DNA of 64,000 nt, from positions 4,588,001 to 4,652,000 of the forward strand of contig NZ_CP010849.1 in assembly GCF_000931445.1 (NCBI RefSeq). Reading direction: 5' to 3'. Positions 49,262-59,643 of the stretch are shown piece by piece. The notes below the pieces were generated by a model. That model was not told where the DNA came from, did no database searches, and worked only from the letters and a program-made list of their open reading frames with translations. Positions within the stretch are counted from its first letter, which is position 1. The number at the start of each line of letters is the position of its first letter. The DNA comes from Streptomyces cyaneogriseus subsp. noncyanogenus. GTDB taxonomy: Bacteria; Actinomycetota; Actinomycetes; Streptomycetales; Streptomycetaceae. The position numbers and the translations under genes are program-made.

Positions 49262-49705
49262 GTGCGTACGTACAGCCCCAAGCCCGGCGATGTGACGCGC
49301 CAGTGGCACGTCATCGACGCTCAGGACGTTGTCCTGGGCCGTCTCGCCTCCACCGCCGCCACCCTTCTGCGGGGCAAGCACAAGCCGATCTACGCGCCGC
49401 ACGTCGACGCTGGTGACTTCGTCATCATCATCAACGCCGACAAGGTGCACCTGTCCGGCAACAAGCGGACCCAGAAGATGGCCTACCGCCACTCCGGCTA
49501 CCCGGGTGGTCTGCGCTCCGTCCGCTACGACGAGCTGCTGGCCAAGAACCCCGAGAAGGCCATCGAGAAGGCCGTCAAGGGCATGCTCCCCAAGAACACC
49601 CTGGGCCGTCAGATGCTCTCGAAGCTGAAGGTCTACTCGGGCGACCAGCACCCGCACGCTGCCCAGCAGCCGGTGCCGTTCGAGATCACCCAGGTCGCGC
49701 AGTAA
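49262..49705 (+). CDS. rplM: 50S ribosomal protein L13
   Basis: 147 residues. GTG start after GAAGAAGCGAAGG gives MRTYSPKPGDVTRQWHVIDA. Motifs LGRLASTAATLLRGKHKPIY and RHSGYPGGLRSVRYDELLAK. Pairs with rpsI, 42 bp away, in a conserved two-gene operon. Confidence 0.98.
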   Translation: MRTYSPKPGDVTRQWHVIDAQDVVLGRLASTAATLLRGKHKPIYAPHVDAGDFVIIINADKVHLSGNKRTQKMAYRHSGYPGGLRSVRYDELLAKNPEKAIEKAVKGMLPKNTLGRQMLSKLKVYSGDQHPHAAQQPVPFEITQVAQ

Positions 49706-49747
49706 GTCCGGCCACCCCCTAAGACTGAAGAGAATCTGAGGAGAATC

Positions 49748-50260
49748 GTGGCCGAGACCACTGCCGAGCAGCCGCTCGAAGAGCTTGACATCGACAGCTA
49801 CACCACCGAGTCCGAGGTGCCCGTCGAGGGCGAGTACACCTCGGAGTCCCTGGCCTCCCGCTTCGGCGAGCCGCAGCCGGCCGCCGGCCTGGGCCGCCGC
49901 AAGAACGCCATCGCCCGTGTCCGGATCGTCCCGGGCACCGGCAAGTGGAAGATCAACGGCCGCACCCTCGAGGACTACTTCCCGAACAAGGTGCACCAGC
50001 AGGAAGTGAACGAGCCCTTCAAGGTGCTCGAGCTCGAGGGCCGTTACGACGTCATCGCCCGCATCGCGGGTGGCGGTGTCTCCGGTCAGGCCGGTGCGCT
50101 CCGTCTCGGTGTCGCCCGCGCCCTGAACGAGGCCGACGTCGACAACAACCGCGGTCCGCTGAAGAAGGCCGGCTTCCTGCGCCGCGACGACCGTGCGGTC
50201 GAGCGGAAGAAGGCCGGTCTGAAGAAGGCCCGCAAGGCTCCGCAGTACAGCAAGCGCTAA
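49748..50260 (+). CDS. rpsI: 30S ribosomal protein S9 with acidic extension
   Basis: 170 residues against about 130 in E. coli. An acidic N-terminal extension of about 47 residues (AEQPLEELDIDSYTTESEVP) precedes the core GRRKNAIARVRIVPGTGKWK; the C-terminal KKARKAPQYSKR tail that contacts P-site tRNA is intact. GTG start after TGAGGAGAATC. Followed by a terminator. Confidence 0.98.
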   Translation: MAETTAEQPLEELDIDSYTTESEVPVEGEYTSESLASRFGEPQPAAGLGRRKNAIARVRIVPGTGKWKINGRTLEDYFPNKVHQQEVNEPFKVLELEGRYDVIARIAGGGVSGQAGALRLGVARALNEADVDNNRGPLKKAGFLRRDDRAVERKKAGLKKARKAPQYSKR

Positions 50261-50284
50261 TCCCAGTCGCCTGCTCGTACTCCG

Positions 50285-50322
50285 AACGCCCCGGCGGCAC
50301 GCCACAGTGCTGCCGGGGCGTT
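50285..50322 (+). terminator. Terminator after rpsI
   Basis: 16-bp stem AACGCCCCGGCGGCAC / GTGCTGCCGGGGCGTT with one G-U pair and loop GCCACA, 24 bp after the rpsI stop. Confidence 0.92.
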
Positions 50323-50485
50323 CGTCTATCACGGCCGGTGGGCGTATAACGGCACAAGGCGCTCATAGGCTTGTGCGATCGGATGGCCGGGCATGGCGTG
50401 TCATCGCATGCCTGGGATGCGGAAGGCGCGTGCGTGGGCCGCACCTGCACGGCCTTTCGGAACTGATGCTTCCTCAGGAGGACAA

Positions 50486-51844
50486 GTGGGACGACTCTTC
50501 GGCACGGACGGCGTGCGCGGTGTCGCCAACGCGGACCTGACGGCCGAGATGGCGCTCGGCCTCTCCGTCGCCGCGGCGCACGTACTGGCCGAGGCGGGCA
50601 CGTTCGAGGGACACCGGCCGACCGCGGTGGTCGGGCGGGATCCGCGCGCGTCCGGGGAGTTCCTGGAGGCGGCCGTGGTCGCGGGCCTGGCCAGCGCCGG
50701 CGTCGACGTGCTGCGGGTCGGCGTGCTGCCGACGCCCGCGGTGGCGTACCTGACCGGCGCGCTCGGCGCCGACCTCGGCGTGATGCTCTCCGCCAGCCAC
50801 AACGCCATGCCGGACAACGGCATCAAGTTCTTCGCCCGCGGCGGCCACAAGCTCGCCGACGAGCTGGAGGACCGGATCGAGGCCGTGTACGAGGAGCACC
50901 GCACCGGCGCCCCCTGGGACCGCCCGACCGGTGCCGGCGTGGGCCGGGTGCGCGACTACGACGAGGGGCTCGACCAGTACGTCGCCCACCTCGTCGGCGT
51001 CCTCCCGAACCGGCTGGACGGGCTGAAGATCGTCCTGGACGAGGCGCACGGCGCCGCCCACCGGGTCTCGCCCGAGGCGTTCGCGCGGGCCGGCGCCGAG
51101 GTGATCACGATCGGTGCCGAGCCGGACGGCCTCAACATCAACGACGGCTGCGGTTCGACCCACCTGAGCCTGCTGAAGGCCGCCGTCGTGGAGCACGGCG
51201 CCGATCTGGGCATCGCGCACGACGGTGACGCCGACCGCTGCCTGGCCGTGGACCACACCGGCAGCGAGGTGGACGGCGACCAGATCCTCGCCGTGCTGGC
51301 GCTGGCGATGCGGGAGCGTTCCGCCCTGCGCGCCGACACCGTTGTCGCCACCGTCATGTCCAACCTGGGCTTCAAGCTGGCCATGGAGCGCGAGGGCATC
51401 AGGCTGGTGCAGACCGCGGTCGGTGACCGGTACGTGCTGGAAGAGATGAAGGACAAGGGCTTCGCCCTCGGCGGCGAGCAGTCCGGTCACGTCATCGTCC
51501 TCGACCACGCCACCACCGGCGACGGCACGCTGACCGGCCTGCTGCTGGCGGCGCGGGTCGCCGAGAGCGGCCGTACGCTCAAGGACCTCGCGTCCGTCAT
51601 GGAGCGGCTGCCGCAGGTGCTCATCAACGTGCCGGACGTCGACAGGTCGCGGGTGGGCACCTCCGCCGAGCTGGCCGCCGCAGTGGCCGAGGCCGAGCGC
51701 GAACTGGGCTCGACCGGACGGGTGCTGCTGCGTCCCTCCGGCACCGAGCCGCTGGTGCGGGTGATGGTCGAGGCGGCCGACATCGAGCAGGCGCGGACGG
51801 TGGCCGGACGGCTGGCCGACGCGGTGAAGTCGGCGCTGGGCTGA
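50486..51844 (+). CDS. glmM: Phosphoglucosamine mutase
   Basis: 452 residues. GTG at 50486 after CTCAGGAGGACAA gives MGRLFGTDGVRGVANADLTA; the frame is open upstream without homology. The active-site phosphoserine lies near residue 104 in MLSASHNAMPDNG; the metal site is DGDADR, and the sugar and phosphate loops are GGEQSGHV and RPSGTEPLVRV. Converts GlcN-6-P to GlcN-1-P for UDP-GlcNAc; glmS, nearby, makes its substrate. Confidence 0.97.
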   Translation: MGRLFGTDGVRGVANADLTAEMALGLSVAAAHVLAEAGTFEGHRPTAVVGRDPRASGEFLEAAVVAGLASAGVDVLRVGVLPTPAVAYLTGALGADLGVMLSASHNAMPDNGIKFFARGGHKLADELEDRIEAVYEEHRTGAPWDRPTGAGVGRVRDYDEGLDQYVAHLVGVLPNRLDGLKIVLDEAHGAAHRVSPEAFARAGAEVITIGAEPDGLNINDGCGSTHLSLLKAAVVEHGADLGIAHDGDADRCLAVDHTGSEVDGDQILAVLALAMRERSALRADTVVATVMSNLGFKLAMEREGIRLVQTAVGDRYVLEEMKDKGFALGGEQSGHVIVLDHATTGDGTLTGLLLAARVAESGRTLKDLASVMERLPQVLINVPDVDRSRVGTSAELAAAVAEAERELGSTGRVLLRPSGTEPLVRVMVEAADIEQARTVAGRLADAVKSALG

Positions 51845-51848
51845 GACC

Positions 51849-52790
51849 CTAATCCGGCTTCGTCATGCGCGGGCGCTGGCTCGCCCAGAGGGCCTTCTGG
51901 GCGAGCAGCGTCAGCGTCCCGGCGAGGACGATGCCGAGCAGGTTGAGCAGGAGCTGTTCGGTGGAGCCCACCGTCTGCTCCGTGTCGCCGTAGGAGAGGG
52001 CGACGGCCGCGTTGGCGGCGGCCGGGACCGTGGTGACGGAGATGGCGACGCCGACCAGGGCACCGGACTTCGCGGAGGTCAGCGAGAGGGTGCCCGCCAT
52101 GCCGGCGAGGACCGCCACGACGAAGGAGAACCAGTCGGGGGCGTAGACGAATCCGGTCTGCGGACGCTCGCCCTCCAGCTTCGCCTCGGTGAACAGGCCG
52201 ACGGCGTCCATGAACCAGCTGAAGGCGACCGTCACCGCCATCGCCGCCGCGAATCCCACCACCAGCGCGAGCAGCGACCGCAGCGCCAGGCGCGGCGCCC
52301 GCCGCACCAGGGCCGTGCAGAAGCCGGCCAGCGGCCCGAACTCCGGGCCCACCGCCATCGCGCCCACGATCAGGATGGCGTTGTCCAGCACCACGCCGCA
52401 GGCCGCGATCATCGTGGCGAGCGTGAGGAAGGCGACGTAGGTGATGGAGAGCGTCGACTCCTCGTGCGTGGCGTCCGTGAGGTGCTCCCACAGCACCGCG
52501 TCCGCGGGCTCGCCCGGCGCCTCCTTCTCGGCCGCCTCGGCCCGCTCCGACAGCGACAGGTCGATGTTCTCCACGGCGATCGAGCCCGTCCGGTCCAGGC
52601 CCAGGGTTCGCAGCTCGCCGATGAGTTCGTCGCCCGCCTCGCGGGCCACGTCGCACAGCACGACGTCGCCGGCGGGGCTGCGGGCGGCGCCCGGGAGGAC
52701 GACGAGATGTGTGGTGCCCACCGTCCGCTCGATGACGCGGACCACGTCGTCGGTCCGCTCGGCCGGGCAGATCAGGCGCAGATGCAGCAT
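51849..52790 (-). CDS. DUF389 membrane protein
   Basis: 313 residues. A cytosolic N-terminal domain of about 100 residues (LHLRLICPAERTDDVVRVIE) precedes about six membrane helices with the DUF389 patterns DNAILIVGAMAVGPEFGPLA and LTSAKSGALVGVAISVTTVP. Function of the family is not settled. Its stop lies 4 bp from the glmM stop (convergent), and 16 bp downstream of the coaA stop on the same strand, so it may share the coaA transcript. Confidence 0.85.
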   Translation of the reverse strand: MLHLRLICPAERTDDVVRVIERTVGTTHLVVLPGAARSPAGDVVLCDVAREAGDELIGELRTLGLDRTGSIAVENIDLSLSERAEAAEKEAPGEPADAVLWEHLTDATHEESTLSITYVAFLTLATMIAACGVVLDNAILIVGAMAVGPEFGPLAGFCTALVRRAPRLALRSLLALVVGFAAAMAVTVAFSWFMDAVGLFTEAKLEGERPQTGFVYAPDWFSFVVAVLAGMAGTLSLTSAKSGALVGVAISVTTVPAAANAAVALSYGDTEQTVGSTEQLLLNLLGIVLAGTLTLLAQKALWASQRPRMTKPD

Positions 52791-52806
52791 GGCGGCAGCG
52801 TAGCGG

Positions 52807-53796
52807 TCACAGTTTGCGCAGGCTGAGCCGTTGCACCTTGTGGTCCGGTCCCTTGCGCAGGACCAGGGTGGCCCGGCCGCGGGTCGGCGCGACGTTCTCG
52901 ATGAGATTGGGCTTGTTGATGGTCCGCCAGGTGGTGCGGGCGTAGTCCAGGGCCTCCTCCTCCGACACCTGGGTGTACTTGCGGAAGTACGAGGAGGGGT
53001 TCTGGAAGGCGGTCTGGCGCAGCTTCTTGAAGCGGCTGAGATACCAGCGCTCGATGTCCTCGGGGCGGGCGTCGACGTACACGCTGAAGTCGAAGTAGTC
53101 GGCGAGGCCGACCCGGGTGCGGCCGTCCTTGCCGGGCAGGGCGGGCTGGAGGACGTTGAGGCCCTCGACGATGAGGATGTCGGGGCGGCGCACCACGAGC
53201 TTCTCGCCGGGGACGATGTCGTAGATGAGGTGGGAGTAGACGGGGGCGGTCACCTCCTTCTTGCCGGCCTTGATGTCGGCGACGAAGCGGGTCAGCGCCC
53301 GGCGGTCGTAGGACTCGGGGAACCCCTTGCGCGACATCAGGCCGCGCGCCTGGAGCTCCTTGGTGGGCAGCAGGAAGCCGTCCGTGGTCACCAGTTCGAC
53401 GCGCGGGTGCTCGGGCCAGCGGGACAGCAGCGCCTGTAGCAGGCGGGCCACGGTGGACTTGCCGACGGCGACGGAGCCCGCGACCCCTATGACGAACGGG
53501 GTGCCGGACTGGGAGCCCTGCTCGCCGAGGAAGGTGTTGAGCGCGCCGCGCAGACCGTCCGTGGCGCCGACGTAGAGGTTGAGCAGCCGGGACAGCGGCA
53601 GGTAGATGTCCCGCACCTCGTCCAGGTCGATGACGTCACCCAGACCGCGCAGTTTCTCGACCTCCTCGGCGGTCAGCGGCAGCGGCGTCTTGTTGCGCAG
53701 CGCGCTCCACTCGGCGCGGGTGAGATCGACGTAGGGAGTCGCCTCCGGCCTGTGCCGGTGGGCGCTCCGGGGCATCGAGGAGGCCGGAGAGATCAC
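52807..53796 (-). CDS. coaA: Pantothenate kinase, type I
   Basis: 329 residues. P-loop GSVAVGKS at residues 107-114; VTTDGFLLPTKELQARGLMS, then RKGFPESYDRRALTRFVADI, and DVYVDARPEDIERWYLSRF-type blocks are those of the CoaA/PanK-I family. First step of CoA synthesis, normally feedback-inhibited by CoA. Divergent from glmS; the 155-bp space between them shows no feature I can name. Confidence 0.96.
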   Translation of the reverse strand: MISPASSMPRSAHRHRPEATPYVDLTRAEWSALRNKTPLPLTAEEVEKLRGLGDVIDLDEVRDIYLPLSRLLNLYVGATDGLRGALNTFLGEQGSQSGTPFVIGVAGSVAVGKSTVARLLQALLSRWPEHPRVELVTTDGFLLPTKELQARGLMSRKGFPESYDRRALTRFVADIKAGKKEVTAPVYSHLIYDIVPGEKLVVRRPDILIVEGLNVLQPALPGKDGRTRVGLADYFDFSVYVDARPEDIERWYLSRFKKLRQTAFQNPSSYFRKYTQVSEEEALDYARTTWRTINKPNLIENVAPTRGRATLVLRKGPDHKVQRLSLRKL

Positions 53797-53951
53797 AGTC
53801 CATTGTTAACGGAGTTCGGTGGGGGCGGCGGGTGGGGTGGGTCACGTCCGGTGGTTCCGCTCCCGTCGGCGCCTCGTGCACCGGTGGGAATTTCCGATTT
53901 CGGGCACGCGAAGCCGGGTTCGGCGCCCGAGCCCGCCGTAGGCTGCCGCCC

Positions 53952-55799
<1,848 letters not shown>

Positions 55800-55899
55800 G
55801 CGCCCCGTCCGTCCCCGTGCCCGGCCCGTGACGGCCGGGCGCGGGGGCCGGTCCGGTGGCGTGGAAGAGGCCGTGCGGACACCTCGTAGAGTGCTCGGC

Positions 55900-56271
55900 A
55901 TGAGCATCATCGGGGTCGGTATCGACGTGGCCGAGATCGAGCGGTTCGAGGCGTCGCTGGAGCGTACGCCCAACCTGGCCCGGCGGCTCTTCCTCGACAG
56001 CGAGTTGCTGCTGCCCAGCGGGGAGCGCCGGGGCATCGCCTCCCTGGCCGCCCGGTTCGCTGCGAAGGAGGCGCTGGCCAAGGCGCTCGGCGCCCCCGCG
56101 GGGCTGCACTGGACGGACGCCGAGGTCTACGTCGAGGACAGCGGGCAGCCCCGCCTGCGGGTGACCGGCACGGTCGCGGCCCGCGCGGCCGAACTGGGGG
56201 TGCGGTCGTGGCATCTGTCGCTCAGTCATGACGCCGGGGTGGCCTCCGCGGTGGTCGTCGCGGAGGGGTAG
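55900..56271 (+). CDS. acpS: Holo-acyl-carrier-protein synthase
   Basis: 123 residues. ATG at 55900 gives MSIIGVGIDVAEIERFEASL with the Mg-binding Asp, and FAAKEALAKALG with the catalytic Glu/Lys block. Transfers phosphopantetheine from CoA to acyl carrier proteins. 100 bp after glmS; transcription likely ends at the hairpin at 56483-56517. Confidence 0.96.
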   Translation: MSIIGVGIDVAEIERFEASLERTPNLARRLFLDSELLLPSGERRGIASLAARFAAKEALAKALGAPAGLHWTDAEVYVEDSGQPRLRVTGTVAARAAELGVRSWHLSLSHDAGVASAVVVAEG

Positions 56272-56360
56272 CCGTCGCCCGGCCGGCGGAGTCCGCGCCG
56301 AGGCGCCCCGGCGCGGTGGCCGCCCGGAACGCGAAGTGGCGCGGCGGCCCCCGGATGGGC

Positions 56361-56366
56361 TAATAT
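56361..56366 (+). promoter_or_regulatory. -10 box TAATAT before the structured RNA
   Basis: TAATAT in an otherwise GC-only context, ideally placed to start a transcript at about 56373. No good -35 is visible. Confidence 0.5.
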
Positions 56367-56370
56367 CGAT

Positions 56371-56523
56371 CTTGAGCGAGCCGCCCAAGAGGTGGTGAGC
56401 CGGCCCGCGTTGGTGGTCCAAGGAAAGACGCCCCGCTTCCTGCGGGGAGATGCAGGTGCAAGGCCTGCCCGGCGCTCGATGACGAACCCCGGTCCTGTCG
56501 TACAGGACCGGGGTTCGCTGTTT
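56371..56523 (+). ncRNA. Candidate structured RNA of about 150 nt, family unknown
   Basis: A compact multi-branch fold reads directly from the sequence: closing helix GAGCG (56374-56378)/CGCTC (56473-56477); CCGG (56400-56403)/CCGG (56469-56472); hairpins CCGCC/GGTGG (56381-56395), TTGG/CCAA (56410-56421), CCCCGC/GCGGGG (56431-56447) and GCAGG/CCTGC (56452-56468). It is followed by a perfect terminator. The 371-bp acpS-nnrD gap has no gene. It could be a small RNA, or a riboswitch-like leader of nnrD. It does not match tmRNA, RNase P, SRP, 6S or any riboswitch consensus I know. Confidence 0.6.
56483..56517 (+). terminator. Perfect 16-bp terminator in the acpS-nnrD gap
   Basis: CGAACCCCGGTCCTGT / ACAGGACCGGGGTTCG with a 3-nt CGT loop, followed by CTGTTT. 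Ends the candidate RNA and any readthrough from acpS, or acts as the expression platform of a leader. Confidence 0.93.
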
Positions 56524-56642
56524 CCCCGGTCCGTACGCGCCTCGGGGCGGCCCGGCCGGAACGCGGCACCGGGGCCCGGAACCCGGGGTGTTTCCCGGTC
56601 GGTTGCGGCAGGGGCCGCCGCGTACGGGGCAGACTCGACGGC

Positions 56643-58091
56643 ATGCGTACTGCGTACAGCGTGGAGACGGTCAGGGCGGCGGAGCGGGAGCTGATGGCGA
56701 GGCTTCCCGACGGGGCGTTGATGCAGCGGGCGGCGGCCGGGCTCGCCGCCGCCTGCGCGGAGTTGCTCGGGCGGGTGTACGGCAGCCGGGTGGTGCTGCT
56801 CGTCGGCAGCGGGGACAACGGGGGCGACGCCCTGTACGCCGGGGCGCGGCTCGCCCGGCGGGGCGCGGGCGTGACGGCGGTGCTCCTCGCGCCGCAGCGG
56901 GCGCACGCCGCGGGGCTGGCCGCGCTGCGCCGGGCCGGCGGGTCCGTCGCGGACGCCGCCGCGGCGGAGCGGCTGATCGAGCGGGCCGACCTCGTCGTGG
57001 ACGGCATCGTCGGCATCGGCGGGAAGGGCGGGCTGCGACCGGAGGCCGTGCCGCTCGCCGCCGCGGCCGAGCGGGCCCGGGCCGCCGTCGTCGCCGTCGA
57101 CCTGCCGAGCGGCGTCGACGCGGACACGGGGGAGGTGCGCGGGGCCGCCGTACGGGCCGATGTGACGGTGACCTTCGGGACGCACAAGCCGGGGCTGCTG
57201 ATCGATCCCGCGCGGGAGTACGCCGGGTCCGTCCGGCTGGTCGACATCGGGCTGCGGCCCGAACTGCCCGCCGAGCCCGCCCTGGAGGCGCTCCAGCACG
57301 CGGACGTGGCCCGGCTGCTGCCGGTGCCGGCGAACGAGAGCGACAAGTACCGGCGCGGGGTCGTCGGCGTCGCCGCCGGGTCGGCGCGGTATCCGGGGGC
57401 CGCCGTGCTCGCCGTGTCCGGGGCGCTGCGGGGCGGGGCCGGGGCCGTGCGGTACGTCGGGCCCGCCGGGGACGCCGTGATCGCCCGCTTCCCCGAGACG
57501 CTCGTGTCCGACCGGGGGCCCGGGCACGCCGGGCGGGTGCAGGCGTGGGTCGTCGGGCCGGGCGCCGGGGACGACGCCGCGACCGTGGCGGAGGTCCTGG
57601 CGGCGGACGTCCCCGTGCTGGTCGACGCGGACGGGCTGCGGCTGGCCGACCGGGAGACCGTACGGGCGCGCCGGGCGCCGACCCTGATGACCCCGCACGC
57701 CGGGGAGGCCGCGGCGCTGCTCGGCGTGAGCCGGGAGGAGGTCGAGTCGGCGCGGCTGGCCGCGGCCGGGGAGCTGGCGGCCCGGTACCGGGCGACCGTC
57801 CTGCTGAAGGGGTCCACGACGGTGGTGGCCGGCCCGGAGCGCGGGCGTCCGGTGCGGGTGAACGCCACGGGGACGTCCTGGCTGGCCACGGCCGGCAGCG
57901 GGGACGTGCTCTCCGGCCTGGCGGGGTCGCTGCTGGCCGCCGGGCTCTCGGCGCGGGACGCGGGAAGCGCGGCGGCGTATCTGCACGGGCTGGCCGGACG
58001 GCTGGCGGCCGACGGGGCGCCGGTGGGGGCGCACGACGTGGCGGAGGCGCTTCCCGTGGCGTGGCGTGATGTCGTGCGGGAGCGGGGGTGA
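56643..58091 (+). CDS. nnrD: Bifunctional NAD(P)H-hydrate epimerase and dehydratase
   Basis: 482 residues, a fusion of the YjeF-N epimerase (GSGDNGGDALYAGARLARRG near residues 55-75) and the ribokinase-like ADP/ATP-dependent dehydratase (RGVVGVAAGSARYPGAAVLA, then NATGTSWLATAGSGDVLSGL near 410-430). Repairs hydrated NAD(P)H. ATG at 56643 begins MRTAYSVETVRAAERELMAR. Upstream of alr in the same direction, 248 bp apart. Confidence 0.95.
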   Translation: MRTAYSVETVRAAERELMARLPDGALMQRAAAGLAAACAELLGRVYGSRVVLLVGSGDNGGDALYAGARLARRGAGVTAVLLAPQRAHAAGLAALRRAGGSVADAAAAERLIERADLVVDGIVGIGGKGGLRPEAVPLAAAAERARAAVVAVDLPSGVDADTGEVRGAAVRADVTVTFGTHKPGLLIDPAREYAGSVRLVDIGLRPELPAEPALEALQHADVARLLPVPANESDKYRRGVVGVAAGSARYPGAAVLAVSGALRGGAGAVRYVGPAGDAVIARFPETLVSDRGPGHAGRVQAWVVGPGAGDDAATVAEVLAADVPVLVDADGLRLADRETVRARRAPTLMTPHAGEAAALLGVSREEVESARLAAAGELAARYRATVLLKGSTTVVAGPERGRPVRVNATGTSWLATAGSGDVLSGLAGSLLAAGLSARDAGSAAAYLHGLAGRLAADGAPVGAHDVAEALPVAWRDVVRERG

Positions 58092-58206
58092 GCCCGCGGG
58101 GGAGAGTGTGGGCCGGGCCCGGCGGGTGACGGTCGGGGGGCGCGGAAGAGGCAGTCCCGGCGTGGCGTGCGGGGCGCGGGGGAGCGGGCCGGACCAGTCG
58201 GGGCGC

Positions 58207-58257
58207 CCGGACCGGCCGGGAGCGCTCGGACGCGCCGGGTCGTCCGGACCGGCCGGG
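58207..58257 (+). repeat. Two CCGGACCGGCCGGG copies before alr
   Basis: The 14-mer occurs at 58207-58220 and 58244-58257 in a 248-bp gap made almost only of G and C, with further partial copies. No promoter was recognised here. Confidence 0.6.
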
Positions 58258-58339
58258 GTCGTCCGGAGCAGCCGGGCCCGGTCGCGCCGGCCGGTGTGGC
58301 CGGACCGGGCGGTGGGGCGCTCTGAGACACTGGGGCACG

Positions 58340-59548
58340 ATGAGTGAGACAGCAGCCCAGCGGACCGCGCCCCTGCGGGCCCGCGCCGAGATCGATCTGG
58401 CCGCCCTGCGGGCCAACGTGCGCGCTCTGCGCGAACGGGCGCGCGGCGCGGCCGTCATGGCCGTGGTGAAGGCGGACGCGTACGGCCACGGCGCGCTGCC
58501 GTGCGCCCGCGCGGCCGTCGCGGCGGGCGCGACCTGGCTGGGCACGGCGACGCCGCAGGAAGCGCTCGCGCTGCGGGCGGCGGACGGCATCCCCGCCGAC
58601 GTCAGGATCATGTGCTGGCTGTGGACGCCGGGCGGGCCCTGGCGGGAGGGTGTCGAGGCCGGTCTCGACATGTCCGTCAGCGGCATGTGGGCCCTGGCGG
58701 AGGTCACCGAGGCCGCCCGGCTCGCGGGCCGCCCCGCGCGGGTGCAGCTCAAGGCCGACACCGGCCTGGGCCGGGGCGGCTGCCAGCCCGGCGAGGACTG
58801 GGCCGAACTCGTCGGTGAGGCCCTGCGGGCCGAGCGCGAGGGGCTGCTGCGGATCACCGGCCTGTGGTCCCACTTCGCCTGCGCCGACGAGCCCGGGCAC
58901 CCCTCCATCGCCGCCCAGCTCACCCGCTTCCGGGAGATGGTGGCGTACGCCGAGGGGCAGGGCGTGCGCCCCGAGGTGCGGCACATCGCCAACTCGCCGG
59001 CCACGCTCACCCTGCCCGAGTCCCACTTCGACCTCGTACGGCCGGGCATCGCCATGTACGGCATCTCGCCCAGCCCCGAGATCGGCACCTCCGCCGACCT
59101 CGGACTGCGCCCGGTGATGACGCTGACCGCCTCGGTCGCCCTGGTCAAGCAGGTGCCCGGCGGCCACGGCGTCAGCTACGGCCACCGCTACACCACGCCC
59201 GGCCGCACCACCCTCGGCCTGATCCCCCTGGGGTACGCCGACGGCATCCCGCGGCACGCCTCCTCCACCGGGCCCGTGCTGGTCGACGGCAAGTGGCGTA
59301 CGGTCGCCGGCCGGATCGCGATGGACCAGTTCGTCGTGGACCTCGGCGGTGACGAGCCCGAACCGGGGGCGGAGGCCGTCCTGTTCGGGCCCGGCGACCG
59401 CGGTGAGCCCACCGCCGAGGACTGGGCCCAGGCCGCGGGCACCATCGCGTACGAGATCGTCACCCGGATCGGGCCGCGCGTCCCCCGCGTCCACCTGAAC
59501 GACGCGCCCGGCGGCGACCTCCCGGTGAACGAGCGGCGAGCCGGGTAA
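58340..59548 (+). CDS. alr: Alanine racemase
   Basis: 402 residues. The PLP lysine lies in VMAVVKADAYGHGALPCARA; the catalytic Tyr region is GHGVSYGHRYTTPGRTTLGL, with substrate loop GRIAMDQFVVDLGG. Supplies D-Ala for peptidoglycan. ATG at 58340. Upstream of a hydrolase gene and tsaE in the same direction. Confidence 0.97.
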   Translation: MSETAAQRTAPLRARAEIDLAALRANVRALRERARGAAVMAVVKADAYGHGALPCARAAVAAGATWLGTATPQEALALRAADGIPADVRIMCWLWTPGGPWREGVEAGLDMSVSGMWALAEVTEAARLAGRPARVQLKADTGLGRGGCQPGEDWAELVGEALRAEREGLLRITGLWSHFACADEPGHPSIAAQLTRFREMVAYAEGQGVRPEVRHIANSPATLTLPESHFDLVRPGIAMYGISPSPEIGTSADLGLRPVMTLTASVALVKQVPGGHGVSYGHRYTTPGRTTLGLIPLGYADGIPRHASSTGPVLVDGKWRTVAGRIAMDQFVVDLGGDEPEPGAEAVLFGPGDRGEPTAEDWAQAAGTIAYEIVTRIGPRVPRVHLNDAPGGDLPVNERRAG

Positions 59549-59643
59549 CCGACAAGGACGGCACGGCACTTCGGCACCACCCACGCACCACACCCCCACC
59601 CGGCGAACGAGCCGAACACCAGTCCGGCGAAGAGGAGCGGCAC

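Noticed and set aside
53797..53951. glmS ribozyme upstream of glmS
   Set aside because: The 155-bp gap has no ribozyme core sequence; the element is typical of Firmicutes.
56226..59599. Long minus-strand frames opposite acpS, nnrD and alr
   Set aside because: Shadows of three recognised genes. The part over 56390-56520, which gives a peptide like ASPRRKRGVFPWTTNAG, is better explained as the complement of a structured RNA.
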